A DNA stretch of 64,000 nucleotides from assembly GCF_008831285.2 (NCBI RefSeq), contig NC_045145.1, forward strand, positions 19,360,040 to 19,424,039, in the 5' to 3' direction. The notes beneath the pieces are model-generated. The model worked only from the letters and a program-made list of their open reading frames with translations, had not been told where the DNA came from and searched no databases. Origin of the DNA: Nymphaea colorata (Eukaryota > Streptophyta > Magnoliopsida > Nymphaeales > Nymphaeaceae). This document shows positions 24,521 to 36,900 of the stretch, in pieces. A program made the position numbers and the translations under genes. Every line of letters begins with the position of its first letter. Position 1 is the stretch's first letter.

Positions 24521-27000
24521 TTTTTATGGGCCTATATGAGAAATTACCCACACCATGTCCATACCTACCTTTGCCCTCGATCTCATTCTACTTTGTTTGA
24601 GGTGTCAAGTTAGCTCTGCAATTCCTCCTTTCCAAACTAAAGCAGAAGAAGGTCTTTTCACTAACCTGGCTTTGTACAAAAGCATGCTTAGCCCTCGTTT
24701 CCATCAAAATCTTTGTCCTCTAACTCATCAAGTGAGTCCTTATGATCATATCTCCCGTAACATAAAGTCCTTGATGATCATTCTTGTCATTCTCCAAATC
24801 ATAATGGAAATAGTTATCCATTTCATGCGTCCACATCAAATGAAGAAACAAAAGTTGGTATACTTATCAGGCGGTAGGGTCCTATCATGGATGCATTTAA
24901 ATATCGGCCACCAATTCCTGAGAATTAAGCACAAACAACAACGAATCCGCCGAGAGTATCTAAACGATGCTCTCATGATGAGCATGATCCCAGGTTCTGG
25001 TTTTCAGAATCGATGCTTGGAACCCACACTGAGAGTGGAAGGCATATGATTTACCAATCACTTGCAAATTCCTGGGCCTACACTCAACCAGCGAAGGACT
25101 CGTCTTTTTTTCCGTTTGACGGCCGGTCCCCTACAATCATGTCAATTCTCCACCACCCATCTCTCAAGATGTGGGGTGCACAAGTGATATGCCTTGTGGA
25201 TGGGACTCGGCACGTCCACTCATCTCATCGTCGGAATCGGAAAAGGAATATCGCACCCACAATTCCTCGAAACCGAAGCACGGCGAAATTCCGGCTGGAG
25301 GACAGTCCTTTGATCGTAAATCCAAAATCCGACTTCGCGTTTCTATATAATTTCTTGATACAGGATCACTTTTTTATACAGCAGAAGCATATTTTTGAGG
25401 ATATATTTTAAAGGAATAGACATTTCTCCCTTTTCTTCTTTCGACAGAATTGTCAAAGCAGTTTAATTTGCTTTCTCTTTTGATTTCTCCAAGACGATGA
25501 ACCTAACTTTTAAGAACTGGATTGAGGGTAAGCTACAGACGTGATCTGCCCACTTATCTTTGTCCATACATGGATATGATGACATGGGTATATTGATAGA
25601 AAACTTAAAAATTTATGTATTCAAAGTTAATTTTTGCTTCACTTTGGATTTTTTTTCCTTTTCCTTATTTCCCTTCTACCTAGAGTGCACATTTTCCTTT
25701 CAGTTTTCTTTAATTTTTAGAATTTTTGTGGATTATTATACACATAAAGTATATATTCATATATACATTTTGTTGTTACAGAGCCCTTATGCTTACATTT
25801 TCGAAAATCACTTTATCTGAATCCATACCCGTACCTATATGACTTAAGGTGGAGGACGAAACCTTGAAACTAAAAAAAAAATGGATCTAATTATGGTCAA
25901 ACTGCCAAAAAAAAAAAAGGGGCAAGAGAGTGCAAAAGCAGAGATGGGTTTAAAGGGGGAAAATATCAAGATTACAAATTTTACATCTTCCAAAACAGCG
26001 TTATTAACCTCCATCTTCTATTCTAAGAGTTGCCGATCAAATTTAATATCCCATATCGAAAAAAAAAAATTCAAATTTGGTTTGTTTTCCGAAATTATAT
26101 GAAATTGGTTTCTAACTTTAGCAAAAAGAGAAAAAGAAGGTTTAAACAGACTAAGAAGGCAAGGCATTGGTTGGAGGAGAGAATCAGCATGTTCTGTGCA
26201 TTCATGAATGGCCACTTATTGGCCCCCCACCAGCACCACCACCACCAACTTTGCTCTTTATCATCTCTCTTATGCGCCTCTCGTCCTCCCTTTCCTTATC
26301 ATCATGCACAAATGTTCCATACGGAATTCTGCAATTTTTCTTTTCTGGTCTCTCACAGATATTGCTGTCTAATATTTGTACCAATGGACAACATGTCACA
26401 ATCAATCACAGCAAAGAGAAAAACATTTCCAACTACAAATTGACACGAAAATCGAATGCTTCGAACAAGTATTACGCAATATCCTCACATGTTCGTCGAT
26501 AGTGGGTGAACCGGACGAGTATTTCATCCTACCACCCAAGAAAAGAGCCGAAACCACCCAACCAACTTGAAGTGAATCATATAAGGATGAAGAATCTAGT
26601 TAAAGCTTCATCCATTATTATATTTGTAAATGTACTACACTAAGAAGATCAAGAGAATCAAAAGGGACACCAAGGAGGTGTTTGATTGTCCCTGATTTAA
26701 GGTCCTCAAGATTTAAGAACTTTGGATTTAAGATTAAACATAGCTCCCCCCTCTCTGAGCTTAAATCGTTATACCTTTTCTCAGTGCATTGAGTAAAAAT
26801 GAGGAATTCAAGTGTGGGCTTAATTCTGACCTGAGATCCTTAGTTTGATATGAACTATGGAAGTTTTGTTACATCAACAAAAGCATATCACATCCGATCC
26901 GTGGATTTCAAATCTGAAGTGATCGAAGGTCCCCTGAGCCTTAACATGGTCCGGTCATGAGTAACCTACAACAAGCTGTTTTCTTGTTCATTGAATCTTC
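24521..27000. other. Intergenic DNA, no supported gene
   Basis: Frames of up to 164 codons (24555-25049) and 137 codons (26030-26443) exist, but they carry no domain I recognise and do not chain into a protein. AT-rich throughout. Nothing else is supportable. Confidence 0.5.
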
Positions 27001-27144
27001 GATCCAGATATAAATAAGGATATTTAACATCACGGTAACGACTATAAGAAATTTCATAAGTGGAAATACGCTAGGTTTTCTCCGTATGTCAATAACATAA
27101 GAAACACATTGTCAAGCCAATATTAATGGACAACCAGACTCAAC

Positions 27145-28600
27145 AGCAGTCACTCTCAAGTAGATTGTGTATACTAGAGCAATTTTGCTTGTTCGTAGTT
27201 TATAAATTTGTTCTTTAGGAAGAGTACCCTTTGAAGGAGCATCCATAAGTTTGCATTTTGAACAATGGGGTGCTAGTTTCAACATTCTAAACTTTTTTGT
27301 TAAACTTAATGATAGTTAATTCCTCTACGCTTTGCCCCAATTTTGTGAGAGACCAAATTGTAAGTGCTTTTGTCACAGTGCATTTTCATAGATAGATTTA
27401 ACTTCACTTCAATCTCACTTGTTGTCTCTATGATTTCCATTAGTATAAAAGTCATCGCCTTTATTTTGTTTCTTGCCGTTTTAGTAGGTAAGATTTCCAT
27501 ATGAAGAAATAATGTCAAGTGGGATATTTTTTTATGAAGGGTTTCAGTCCAATGTACATCAGAATATTCTACCAATTCCATTTATATGATAGGTTCTGGA
27601 CTATGCATATATTGTCCCACCATACTTATAGGATATGCACTCCTGCTTGATTACGGAGTTAAATAATTAATTCTCCCTACAAGACATTGATACTAGGCAA
27701 TTCCCTCAAGTTGAATATATATTCTATATGTCAAATTCTGCGTTTAACAGGCCATTTCAATGCCCAAGAAAGAATGTAATCTTTGGAATACCTTCATATC
27801 AGAAACCTTTAAACATGGTTGGTTGGATCTCTCATTGTTATATCAAGTCGAATTGCAGAATGTCATCCACATATAGCAATTCTAAGATGGGATCTACTAT
27901 TTTGCTTGGTAAAAAATAATTTTCTGCACTACTTTGATTAGTTAGACCTTTGCTTTCCAAACACTTGATTCAAATTAGTATACTACATTCTTTGAGATTG
28001 CTTGAGTCCATAAATTGATTTAGTTTCCTAATTTTTGAACAATATTAGATTGATTACCTTAGGGTGACCAAGAGTAAATCATGTACACTTCATTAGTTAA
28101 ATCTTCCTGAAGAAATGCATTTTTTATCTCGAGTTTATGAAGCTCCCATTTGCAGTACTTGATAATCAAAATAAGCATGTGCATTATCTCCATTTTAGCC
28201 ACAAGATCATGTGTTAGTCCAGTCCATATATTTGATTGAAACCACTGGCCTCCAACATTGCTTCTATGTTTGATTTCTGTGTACCCATTTGCATCTCACA
28301 ACATTTTCTCTTGTGGAAAAAAAAAACAATTATATTTTAAGTATTATTTTTGTGTATGGCAATCAGTTTCTCTTTTACTACAATCTAGACAAGAATGTCG
28401 TTGTCCTCATGATATACAGTAGGTTCAGCAATGGTAGTTTACTCAGTTATTGACTCTAGAAGCAGAAGTAATTAATTTTGGCTCTGTCGTTTGAAATCAA
28501 AGTGATGACCCCATTACTAAGCTCAACATTTGACACTAGGGTTTCCAACGAGTTGAATTGTTCATCCACAGGGGCGGAGCTAAGGTAGGGTCTGCTTGGG
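27145..28600 (-). mobile_element. Degenerate Ty1/copia pol relic, minus strand
   Basis: Read on the minus strand, the DNA retains copia pol landmarks in the right order despite many stops and frameshifts. They are a CKWVHRN block (about 28280-28305), KNAFLQEDL (about 28100-28125), the RT catalytic YVDD at 27862-27873, FLGIEMA (about 27760), a block related to LVGKLIYLT (about 27660), EYSDVHW (about 27560) and an RNase H-like block with MKMHCD (about 27370). Just after a purine-rich stretch, TGTTGAGTCTGG at 27145 (minus) looks like the start of a 3' LTR running leftwards. The gag, protease and integrase regions and the other LTR were not found. The element is clearly non-functional and much older than the copia copy at 3.5-8 kb, from which it differs in sequence. 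Confidence 0.85.
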
Positions 28601-28728
28601 CCGTGGCCCCATCTCAAATTTTTTTAAATAAAATTTATATATAAATTTTAAAAATTTTCACTGGTTCTATATAAAGATTTAAAAACTTTAATTCGGCTCC
28701 CTTCATGAAAAATTTCTAGCTCTGCCCC
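28571..28728. mobile_element. MITE-like element with GGGGCGGAGCTA inverted ends
   Basis: 158-bp unit whose left end is GGGGCGGAGCTA and whose right end, TAGCTCTGCCCC, is its inverted complement with one mismatch. The interior is AT-rich and noncoding. Related termini occur at 23277, 24400 and 45937. The superfamily cannot be fixed without a database comparison, and I could not define a target-site duplication. It abuts the upstream edge of the minus-strand copia relic. Confidence 0.65.
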
Positions 28729-28734
28729 CCACTT

Positions 28735-31700
28735 GGGGCAAAGTAACAAAACCTTAATCCAACTTGAATTAAATCCAAAAATAGTTTAATGTTATCTAAA
28801 GTCCATTCAATCCAGATAAACCAGTCGTACACTTGCTCTCTGTTCAACAACCACCACCACCCAAAAGAAAAAAAAAAGCAGAAAAGCAGAAAAGAAAGAA
28901 GAAGATATAGAAGGCTAAAAGACAGAAGGGCAAAATTATTCACCTTCAAGTTGATGGCTCCGTTTAAAACTAGACACATATGTTCCAGTTCATATCGATA
29001 TCGTTAGACTCCTAAGAGAGATCAGAAAGGAATCTGCATGATTGACAGGAATATTCGTCTATCTTTTGTGTGTCAATCAACAAAATACAAGGGAATCATT
29101 TTCACCCACCTGTTTCTACAAATCAAAGGCATGCACCTCCGACAAGGACAAGCACTGACTAGAACTCTCGATGGAAACCAGAGTCCGGTAGATATTTCAA
29201 ATTTTATATCTTCTTCGAAGATGTCTTTGTATTAGAGGACCATGTAAGGTGTTCATGTGGTTCAATCTGTACTAACTATGCCTAAGACTAGACCATGTAT
29301 GTGATACAAGTGACGGGTAAGAATGACTGCATCAGGCATTATAATTTCAATTATTTCTGTATAATCTGATGGGAACAAGTTTTTTCACTTTGATGATTCC
29401 AAATGCCAAATCCATCATCTTTTCAATTATAGATCGCTTCAAGGAGTCATGAACCAAGGATACATGGTTAATGTAGTAAGATAGTTTTCAAGAAGCGGTT
29501 GTTTGAATAATTTGAAAAAATGACTTCCCTTTTGGAACACCTGTGTTCCAAAAGGAATTGGACTCCAAAACAAGAACAGCTTTTCATTACTTCTCAAATC
29601 AGTTCGAGGAAGATGAGCTACAGGAATCAGATCCCAGCTCCTGATGGCGGGCAAAGCAATTTAACATACTAGGCTTGATTTCGGCCAATGGTTCCTGTGT
29701 CCTTTAGCATAATTCCTTGCTATCTTTGTCTTACTATTGCCAGAATGGAATATTGATTCTTAAAACGTCTGTTTGTATCTTTACCAGAAGATATCGGAGC
29801 GTTAATTGGATTGCCTCAATAAAGACATCTGCGAGCAATCTATCTTCATGATCTTGTCTCCTATCAGTGCCGGCAAAAAATCTACCCCAACTACTGCCTT
29901 TTTGGCCAAAGGTGATATATGGATATTAGTTAAGAAGAGCCAACTTAGAGCAGAAACCCTCTCAGCTAAAGAACTATCATCAATTAAAGCTGCCAAATAG
30001 GCAGCAGTTTCGAGGCGTGTGTGAAGTAAAGCTACCTTTACAAATCTGACTTGCTTTTATCTGATCTACTTTGAGGCATTTTAGCATGGAAAATGAGCAC
30101 CAACTACAGTTCTCAACAAATTCAGGTCAACAGGAATTCACTTTTGAGAAACCTCAACTTGATCTGGCCAAGGGCATTCTCTCTTTGAGGGTATTTCTTT
30201 ACGAAACAGTAGGATTTAATCACGATTGTTCCAGTCAGAGTCTCCAATGTATAGTCCAACTTGAACGCCGACAGTCTACCAGATGTTTTTTCTAGATCAG
30301 CCGCGTGATTCAAGTGCTTAATACAAGATTTGAGCTGGGCACTGTTTATTTCTTTTTAATTCATGCGCCAATCAAAATCAGCTGCGTGATTCAAGTGCTC
30401 AATACAAGATCACAATGGACACTTCCTCTTAAAGGTCAGTAATGGAAGCAATCGTCCCTACCGTCGTGAAATAAGAGCTCCTGGCTGTCTCGATGGTGAC
30501 CCGTCATGGTATCCATAGCGTTGCCTCCTTTTTGGCATATTTCTTCGCCAATCAATTAGCAGGGGCTATCTAGAGCTTTCTGATAATTTAGTAATGAAGA
30601 AAAGATTGGTCGTTGTTTGCAGCAACACCGACCAGAAAGGGGACATACTGAGAGCGGCCGGAATGTGATAACCGACTCCCCAATGCAGCGTGGTGACTGA
30701 ATCGGTGGGTCACGTATGTCCGGGGAATTGGTTAACCATCATTTCGAAGTTTGAATTTCTGCAGCAGCTAACATCTTTCTGTGACATCAAAACATGAGAG
30801 AGTCAATAATGGTGACTCGAGAAAAGTAAACTGACAAAAGGAAGAAAGTGATTTCTGGATAACTAAAGAACAAGAAAGAAAGAAAGATATGAGATCACGG
30901 AAAAGGCATGCGCCAATCTATCGATCAGAGAAGAAGAAGACATATGGTTGATCATGATTCATGGGGCCCCAAGTGAAGAAGACAACAGGAGCCATCCATA
31001 CAACATCCAAGCAGCACAAAAGCTCTCATCTGAAGCCCCGGGCATCTAAACGGCAAAAAAAAGCCATTACAGAACTGCCAAATGTAACCTATCCGTGATT
31101 TCGCCTTCTACACGTACACATACACCGCTATCCCGTCTCTGGAAGTGAGAAACTAAATGTTTCATACGAGAAAAAACTAAAAGACGAAGGACGCTGCTGA
31201 AATGGAAATTGTAGTGGGTAAGATTCGTAAGAAGATTTTTCTTTTAATTTGAAGGGCACGAGGACAATTTTTCTTCTTAAGTCGACAAAAAGATACTGTT
31301 TTCTCAATATTAAAAAAGTGTTTCCACAAAAAAGTACTTTTAAGCATTGAAACATATATCAATAAAAAATATAATTCCGAATGCTAGATGCACGGTCCAA
31401 TGCATGAGTTTTCACATGCCCAAATGTGTCGGCTTGCTATGACATATATACTTGTGGTGGCTATCAACAACTCAAGCAGCACAAGAATATTATTTTTCAG
31501 GCTGGTAGCATATGGTTTGAGGTCTTAGATTGTTTGATTTTACGAACAAATCAATTATTTACTCGATGTATGTATGTGAATTACATGAATTGGAGCCAAT
31601 TACATCCCCAACTATCCCCTTAACCAAGGAAGGGCAGTCGGCATCTAAAGGCGAAGCAATGGAATGGGATCAATCAAGTTTTACTGAACCATTTAGAACT

Positions 31701-32960
31701 GGATCCTGAATCTGAGAAAAATTTATAAACCTGTAAACTTGTTGACGAGCAATCAAACAGGTGGATTCAGGAGGGCTATGAGGATGGTAAGTCAGGGAAG
31801 GGGACGATGGCAAGGATAAATCCATGCAAGACCAACAATCGCTGACCATCCAGAAATTCGCGCTCGCAACCTAGAGCAGAGTAAGTAGGTGACTTATTTG
31901 ACCAACTTCAGAGCAGCGCCATGGTGGCATATCACAATCAGTTCTTGTAATTTTCGGTCTCCTTTACCGGCTGTAGTTTACCTTGTTCAAAGTGCAGTAG
32001 GACCCTCTCCCAACTCAAAGCGGTTCAACAGATATTGTTTTTGACTTCGTCTTCTAAGACACTTCTACCTTTCATCTTTGAAATTTGAATTGATAAAGGG
32101 TTCTTCAGTCAAGATACAGAATATTCTGTCGGAATGGCCATATGAACTCAAGATTCTTGAATTTCAAAGGAAAATAGATAAGGATTGCTTTTATACTGCC
32201 AACCGAAGCCAAAAAAATGGACTGTCGAACCTCAGATCATCACCCACCAAACCTGCAATCTCGAATGATCGTTTAAAATACCAGGAAAAAAAAAATCCCT
32301 CCAAGTGTGCAAAGTTTAATAAAAAGGGAAATGGGGATAAGTTGCCATGGCCAAGGTTCTAAATGCAGTGTTAGTGTTGGTTTTAAGAAAGTTAAATAAG
32401 CATTTAGCAAGAACAGAATAAGAATTTGTTGTTTTCCTGATGTTGGCAGTGCTTTTGAACCTTGTTCAAGTCCAATTAAGGCAGCTGATTGTTCGCTAAC
32501 CCAGTAGAAAAAGGAATTTGAAGACCATGGTAGCAACTGACTGTCCTAACATTGTCAGGTTTCCTATGAATCATTGCTTTCACAAACCAAAATTCAGAAA
32601 GTGTATATATTGCCAATAGCACCAAATCATTCAACTACTTTATGTGAAACCATAGCTAGATGTCACCCACATATCTTAACTTCAATTTTCCTGCTGCATG
32701 TGATTTCCCCTGGGCTCTGAATTGGAACACACATACATAGAAAAAGGATTTTCATATGGGATAGAAACTTTTGATCAACTAGAATATTTATCTCTAAACT
32801 GTTTTTGCTTTGTTCCCTTTTATGTCATTGTTAGTACCTTCATCATCATTCAGATTTTTTCACCATATGTGTTGAGATTTGTAGCTGATCATTGAACTTG
32901 GGATTAAGAAGACCTTCAACTGAGTCCTCTTGTATACTTGGAGGTCTCTGGCATAACAAG
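28735..32960. other. Intergenic DNA, no supported gene
   Basis: Only short frames without recognisable domains. No RNA gene, and no repeat boundary that I can define. Confidence 0.5.
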
Positions 32961-32968
32961 AGGATGAG

Positions 32969-33182
32969 TGTAACACGCCAAAAAGTTTAGTTTCGTATTG
33001 AAGATTGTGAGAGATCTTCAAGGACTTAAAAAGTGGGTCATTGATAAAATGATTGTCCCGGTTCGTAGCCTTTTCAAGGGCTGGAGCTGAAACTGCTAGG
33101 AAATGGGTTGGGATCCAACAAACCAGGGGCTCGAGCCCGGAAACCAGGGGCCTGAACCTGGAAATGGGTCAGGTTGTTTTAG
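32969..33182 (+). mobile_element. LTR copy related to the solo LTR at 8.4 kb
   Basis: Starts TGTAACACGCC and can be aligned over its whole length with the minus-strand solo LTR at 8368-8557. Shared blocks include CGTATTGAAGATTGTGAGAG and GGGTTGGGATCCA. It has an extra internal repeat (CCAGGGGCTCGAGCCC, then CCAGGGGCCTGAACC) that makes it about 214 bp, compared with 190 bp. A primer-binding site follows directly, so this is a 5' LTR of an element whose remaining internal part and 3' LTR I cannot find. Confidence 0.8.
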
Positions 33183-33195
33183 TGGTATCAGAGCC
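33183..33195 (+). other. Primer-binding site after the 33-kb LTR
   Basis: TGGTATCAGAGCC directly follows the LTR, complementary to the initiator tRNA-Met 3' end as in many plant LTR elements. Confidence 0.8.
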
Positions 33196-33410
33196 ATGTT
33201 TGGATCTAGGTGGGAACGTAAAGTCATAGAATCAAACTTGCCATTGATAATGAAGAGCCAAAAAGAGAGATGTTCAAACTTCGATGCCTGTCCATTTTGA
33301 GGGAGTTGCTGCCTTGGAAATCGCCGTGTATCCACAGACTTTTCCAATCCACTTGTCACTGGAAGCGTAGCTCTTGAGTCAGGTAATCAATTCTCATCCG
33401 CAAAGGACTA

Positions 33411-33791
33411 CTAAGAGGACCGTGCATCGGCAGCATGATAAGCTTGATGAGTCTCATTTGCTTTCTGTGCAAAACATGACAATTCATACACTATCAAATG
33501 TCCTGGCCCTTCACACAATTGACAGAAATTTGGGCTTTCGTTATTAAAAACAACAATTTCATCTTCCATCTCCATTTCTGCTGCCTCCTCTGCCTTTACC
33601 TCTAAAACTTGTTCCTCAACTGTCAACGATTTTTTTTTCTTTTGAATAGTTATTGCCATTGCATTGACTCGACAAACTTCAAACTCATTCGCAAGCTCTG
33701 TAATATAAGCTTTTCGAACAAAGAGAACTGTGAAGCTCATTTCATAGTCACAAAAGATGTGTTTTTCCAATAAACATGAAACATAAGTCAA
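33411..33791 (-). pseudogene. Possible gag-like fragment
   Basis: Minus-strand frame of 126 codons. Near its C-terminus it has FCQLCEGPGHL followed by a later Cys, which resembles a retrotransposon CCHC zinc knuckle with disturbed spacing to the last Cys. A Glu-rich stretch precedes it. It lies on the opposite strand to the LTR just upstream, so it would not belong to that element in a simple way. The evidence is weak. Confidence 0.25.
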
Positions 33792-33890
33792 CCCAAAAAA
33801 GGCAAAAAGTTGCCAAAAAAAATGTGAAACGTGTTTTTTGCAAGTTTTTTCCTTCTTTTCATTTTAGGCAATTTTTCAAGTCTATTTAAT

Positions 33891-33986
33891 GACAAACTCG
33901 TCTCTATTTTCTAATTTTAAATAGACAAACTCGTTTCTATTTTCTAATTTTAAATAGACAAACTCGTTTCTATTTTCTAATTTTTA
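33891..33986 (+). repeat. 33-bp tandem repeat, about 2.9 copies
   Basis: Unit beginning GACAAACTCGT at 33891, 33924 and 33957. Copies one and two differ at one base (TCTCT and TTTCT). The third is truncated. Confidence 0.95.
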
Positions 33987-33999
33987 TTTGTTCCTTATC

Positions 34000-36900
34000 T
34001 ACCTACTTTTTATGTTGTATTACAAGTTTCTCATTCGTTTTAGTTTTTCCTAATTTTTAAGTTTTTTTAAATTTTTTGGAAATTTACCACATTTTTCCCT
34101 TTTTTTCCTGTTTTTACATCATGTCTTATCATACCTGAGAAAAACCTCATGGTTTAAAATGCGAAAATGGCATTTGTAACTATGGCTCATTTAAAGTGGC
34201 TATATTTGTATCAGCTTCATGGATACATTGGAAATGATGTGCTATCTTTAAGGTTTGCCTGAGAATGTCATTCCTTGAAATAGGCCTTGAAGCATGAGCA
34301 AGCTGGTGTCTAAGATGTATTCATCAGCCATCTTGGTGCCCTTTCTTGGATCTTGGCTCCTAATATGTACTCATCAATCATAAGTGCCTTTTTATGATCT
34401 TGCAAGCTATTACTTCAGCTGCTTGCTATCGAGAATGAGCAGCATACTTATTTTTAATGGTTTATCGAACCTCGACTATGAATGTATTCAAGAAAGATCC
34501 ATGAATCCAACTGAGAGCAACTGATCATGTTCTTGCCAGACTATGTAATCAGGGTTTAAGTTCATGTTTCGTTCAACAAATGTAGGTGGAGCACTTTTTG
34601 ATCCATAAACATACCCTAACAGGTCATATGTTATTAATATTGGCTTGAAATGTGATTCCCAAAAAAGAATTATTTCCTGTTGTAAGCGTTGTTACCTGAG
34701 TTTTGGATGAGTTGTTGTGCTCTGCCATGGTCTTGTGATCGATTATGTGGTTTAGTCTAACATGATCTATGTTCATAATGGTTTTGCTCATCTCCAACTT
34801 CACCTTTCTTTGATAGTGACTTGTATAAGGTTTGGTGCACATTGACGGGTAATATTGATCTATTCCCACATACACCTCTAAACTATTTTGGCATTATTTT
34901 CTTTTCATAATGGTTACTGCTGTTGTCATCTTTCACCATATGTGTTGGGATTTGTAATCGACTGTTGTGCAGAACATCAGAGCTGATCTTATTTTGATTT
35001 CCATTACCTTCTAACACAATCTAGTTGAATTTCAGAAGTTCAAGAAGTAACAATGATTTTTAGTGATGGCAAACAACACTATAACAAGACGGCTTCACCA
35101 CGAATTTCCTTGAGCAGTCGATGTTCTCTGCTAATGCGATTCTGAAACAAATGGGATCAGCAATTCTGGCATCAGGGACATCTCTTCAATGAAATTTTAG
35201 ATGTCGTTTCTTTTGAAAAGAGGGCATCGGAGACAACCACAGACGCTTAAACTATTCGAGTCAACCATGCCCTATTCTACCATCCATAATGGAATGTGAT
35301 ACTGCAAACTCATAAGTATCAGAAAACCACGAAAAAAGAAATGAAGTCACTCAAGGAACACAGATCTCTGACAGTACATGTCTTGCATAGAGTAAGGCAA
35401 ATCCTAGTTCCTATATCAAGATGTACATTTCCATCAAATATCAGATTGATGCCTCTAACTGAGGTTATTCTGTTTGTTGGCAACATTACAGGCAGATAAA
35501 ATGGAAACTATTCAAGTCATGAATATGCGCAACATCATTCTGTTAAATTCATCTTTCAAGGATCTATAAACAACTGATATTAATTTTTCTGGTCTGCAGA
35601 TTCCTTTTATCATAAGAGGACTATCATGGGAAGATATCATTCAACTAGAAAACCTACACTTCAAGCTTAGTTTGGAGATGGCTAATTATCAGAAGAATAG
35701 TCATATTATGCATAAACCACAAGGAAGACAGCTGATGCAAAACAAGCATGCCTATCCAAAAGTCATTGAGCATGGGAAGCAACATTTCTTTCCTCTGGTT
35801 TCCACAGAAAGCAATATTTATTGTATATTAGTGATGAGTTCAGAAAAGGCCTCTATGACTTCCAACTAAGGAAAACCATACAGAAACTGAAAGCATAAAC
35901 AATATCAAAAAGGGCTAAAAATGTCTGTGCTTACCCTGTGAACACCTTGAAACTTTAGACCTGTTTGAAGCTCCCATTCAGATGAAGACATGCTTCCAAA
36001 TATTGATAAAGCATGGGCTTCAAATTTATAGAGCTGCAAACCCCACAAGTGGTTCCGAAGCTCCTTGTAGTTTTCACGTAGTTTTCTCGTGCAAAAGAAG
36101 GAGCTTGATGATTATTCCCTCTCTATTGTCTGAAAGCAGTGAAAACACACCAAAGCATTGTGTTGCCCATGATGACCTATTCTAAATGGTTTGGGATATG
36201 TTTTCTGACGGAGTTGCATTATTATCTCCAATTTTAATGCCTTGTTTTGGAAACAGTAGTTCACCCAGAAATAGGAAGGCATTATGGAGCTGTAACTCTC
36301 TTCCCATTACTAAAAACATGTTCTCCTAATTGTGATTAATGCAAGTCATTATCTCTGGCCAGAGTCCCCCTGTGAGGCAACCTTCATACACTACAAACTG
36401 AAGGGACCAAGGTCTGATGAATTTGGAGCGGGCAGAAGATAATGTAGCCCATGAGTGAGCATGCATGATCAGATTTCAACATAGTTGGTGGAACCTGTTG
36501 ATATTTTCTACAGCAAGAGAAAGAGATGGAAGACAGAACCGTGGTTGAGATAGGAAGGCAAGCAATGTCCTTGGAGCGGAATTTTAAGTGTTCACTGACC
36601 ACAATTTAAGAAGTAAGGGCCAGAATTAATAAGTGATAGACTAAGCGCAATTTCAAGTAATATTATTTGAGAAACGAGATTCCCACAGCTGGAATTGTTC
36701 TTGTGTTTAAACATCAGTGTTACTGATGGATTCTGCTAACAGAGTATGTACTCTCAGTTTCTGACGCTTTCCGTAGAAGCGTCAGAACCCTATAGCTACA
36801 GCGTTAGGATCCATAAATTGCTGAAAAATTCACTTACGAAATTGTCATGAAATCTTTTGAGAAATATAAGGACATGCAAGTGCTTCTGCTCACATATACA

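Noticed and set aside
24555..25049. 164-codon plus-strand open frame
   Set aside because: No domain recognised. The residue make-up (many Met, Leu, Ile, His) fits translated AT-rich noncoding DNA.
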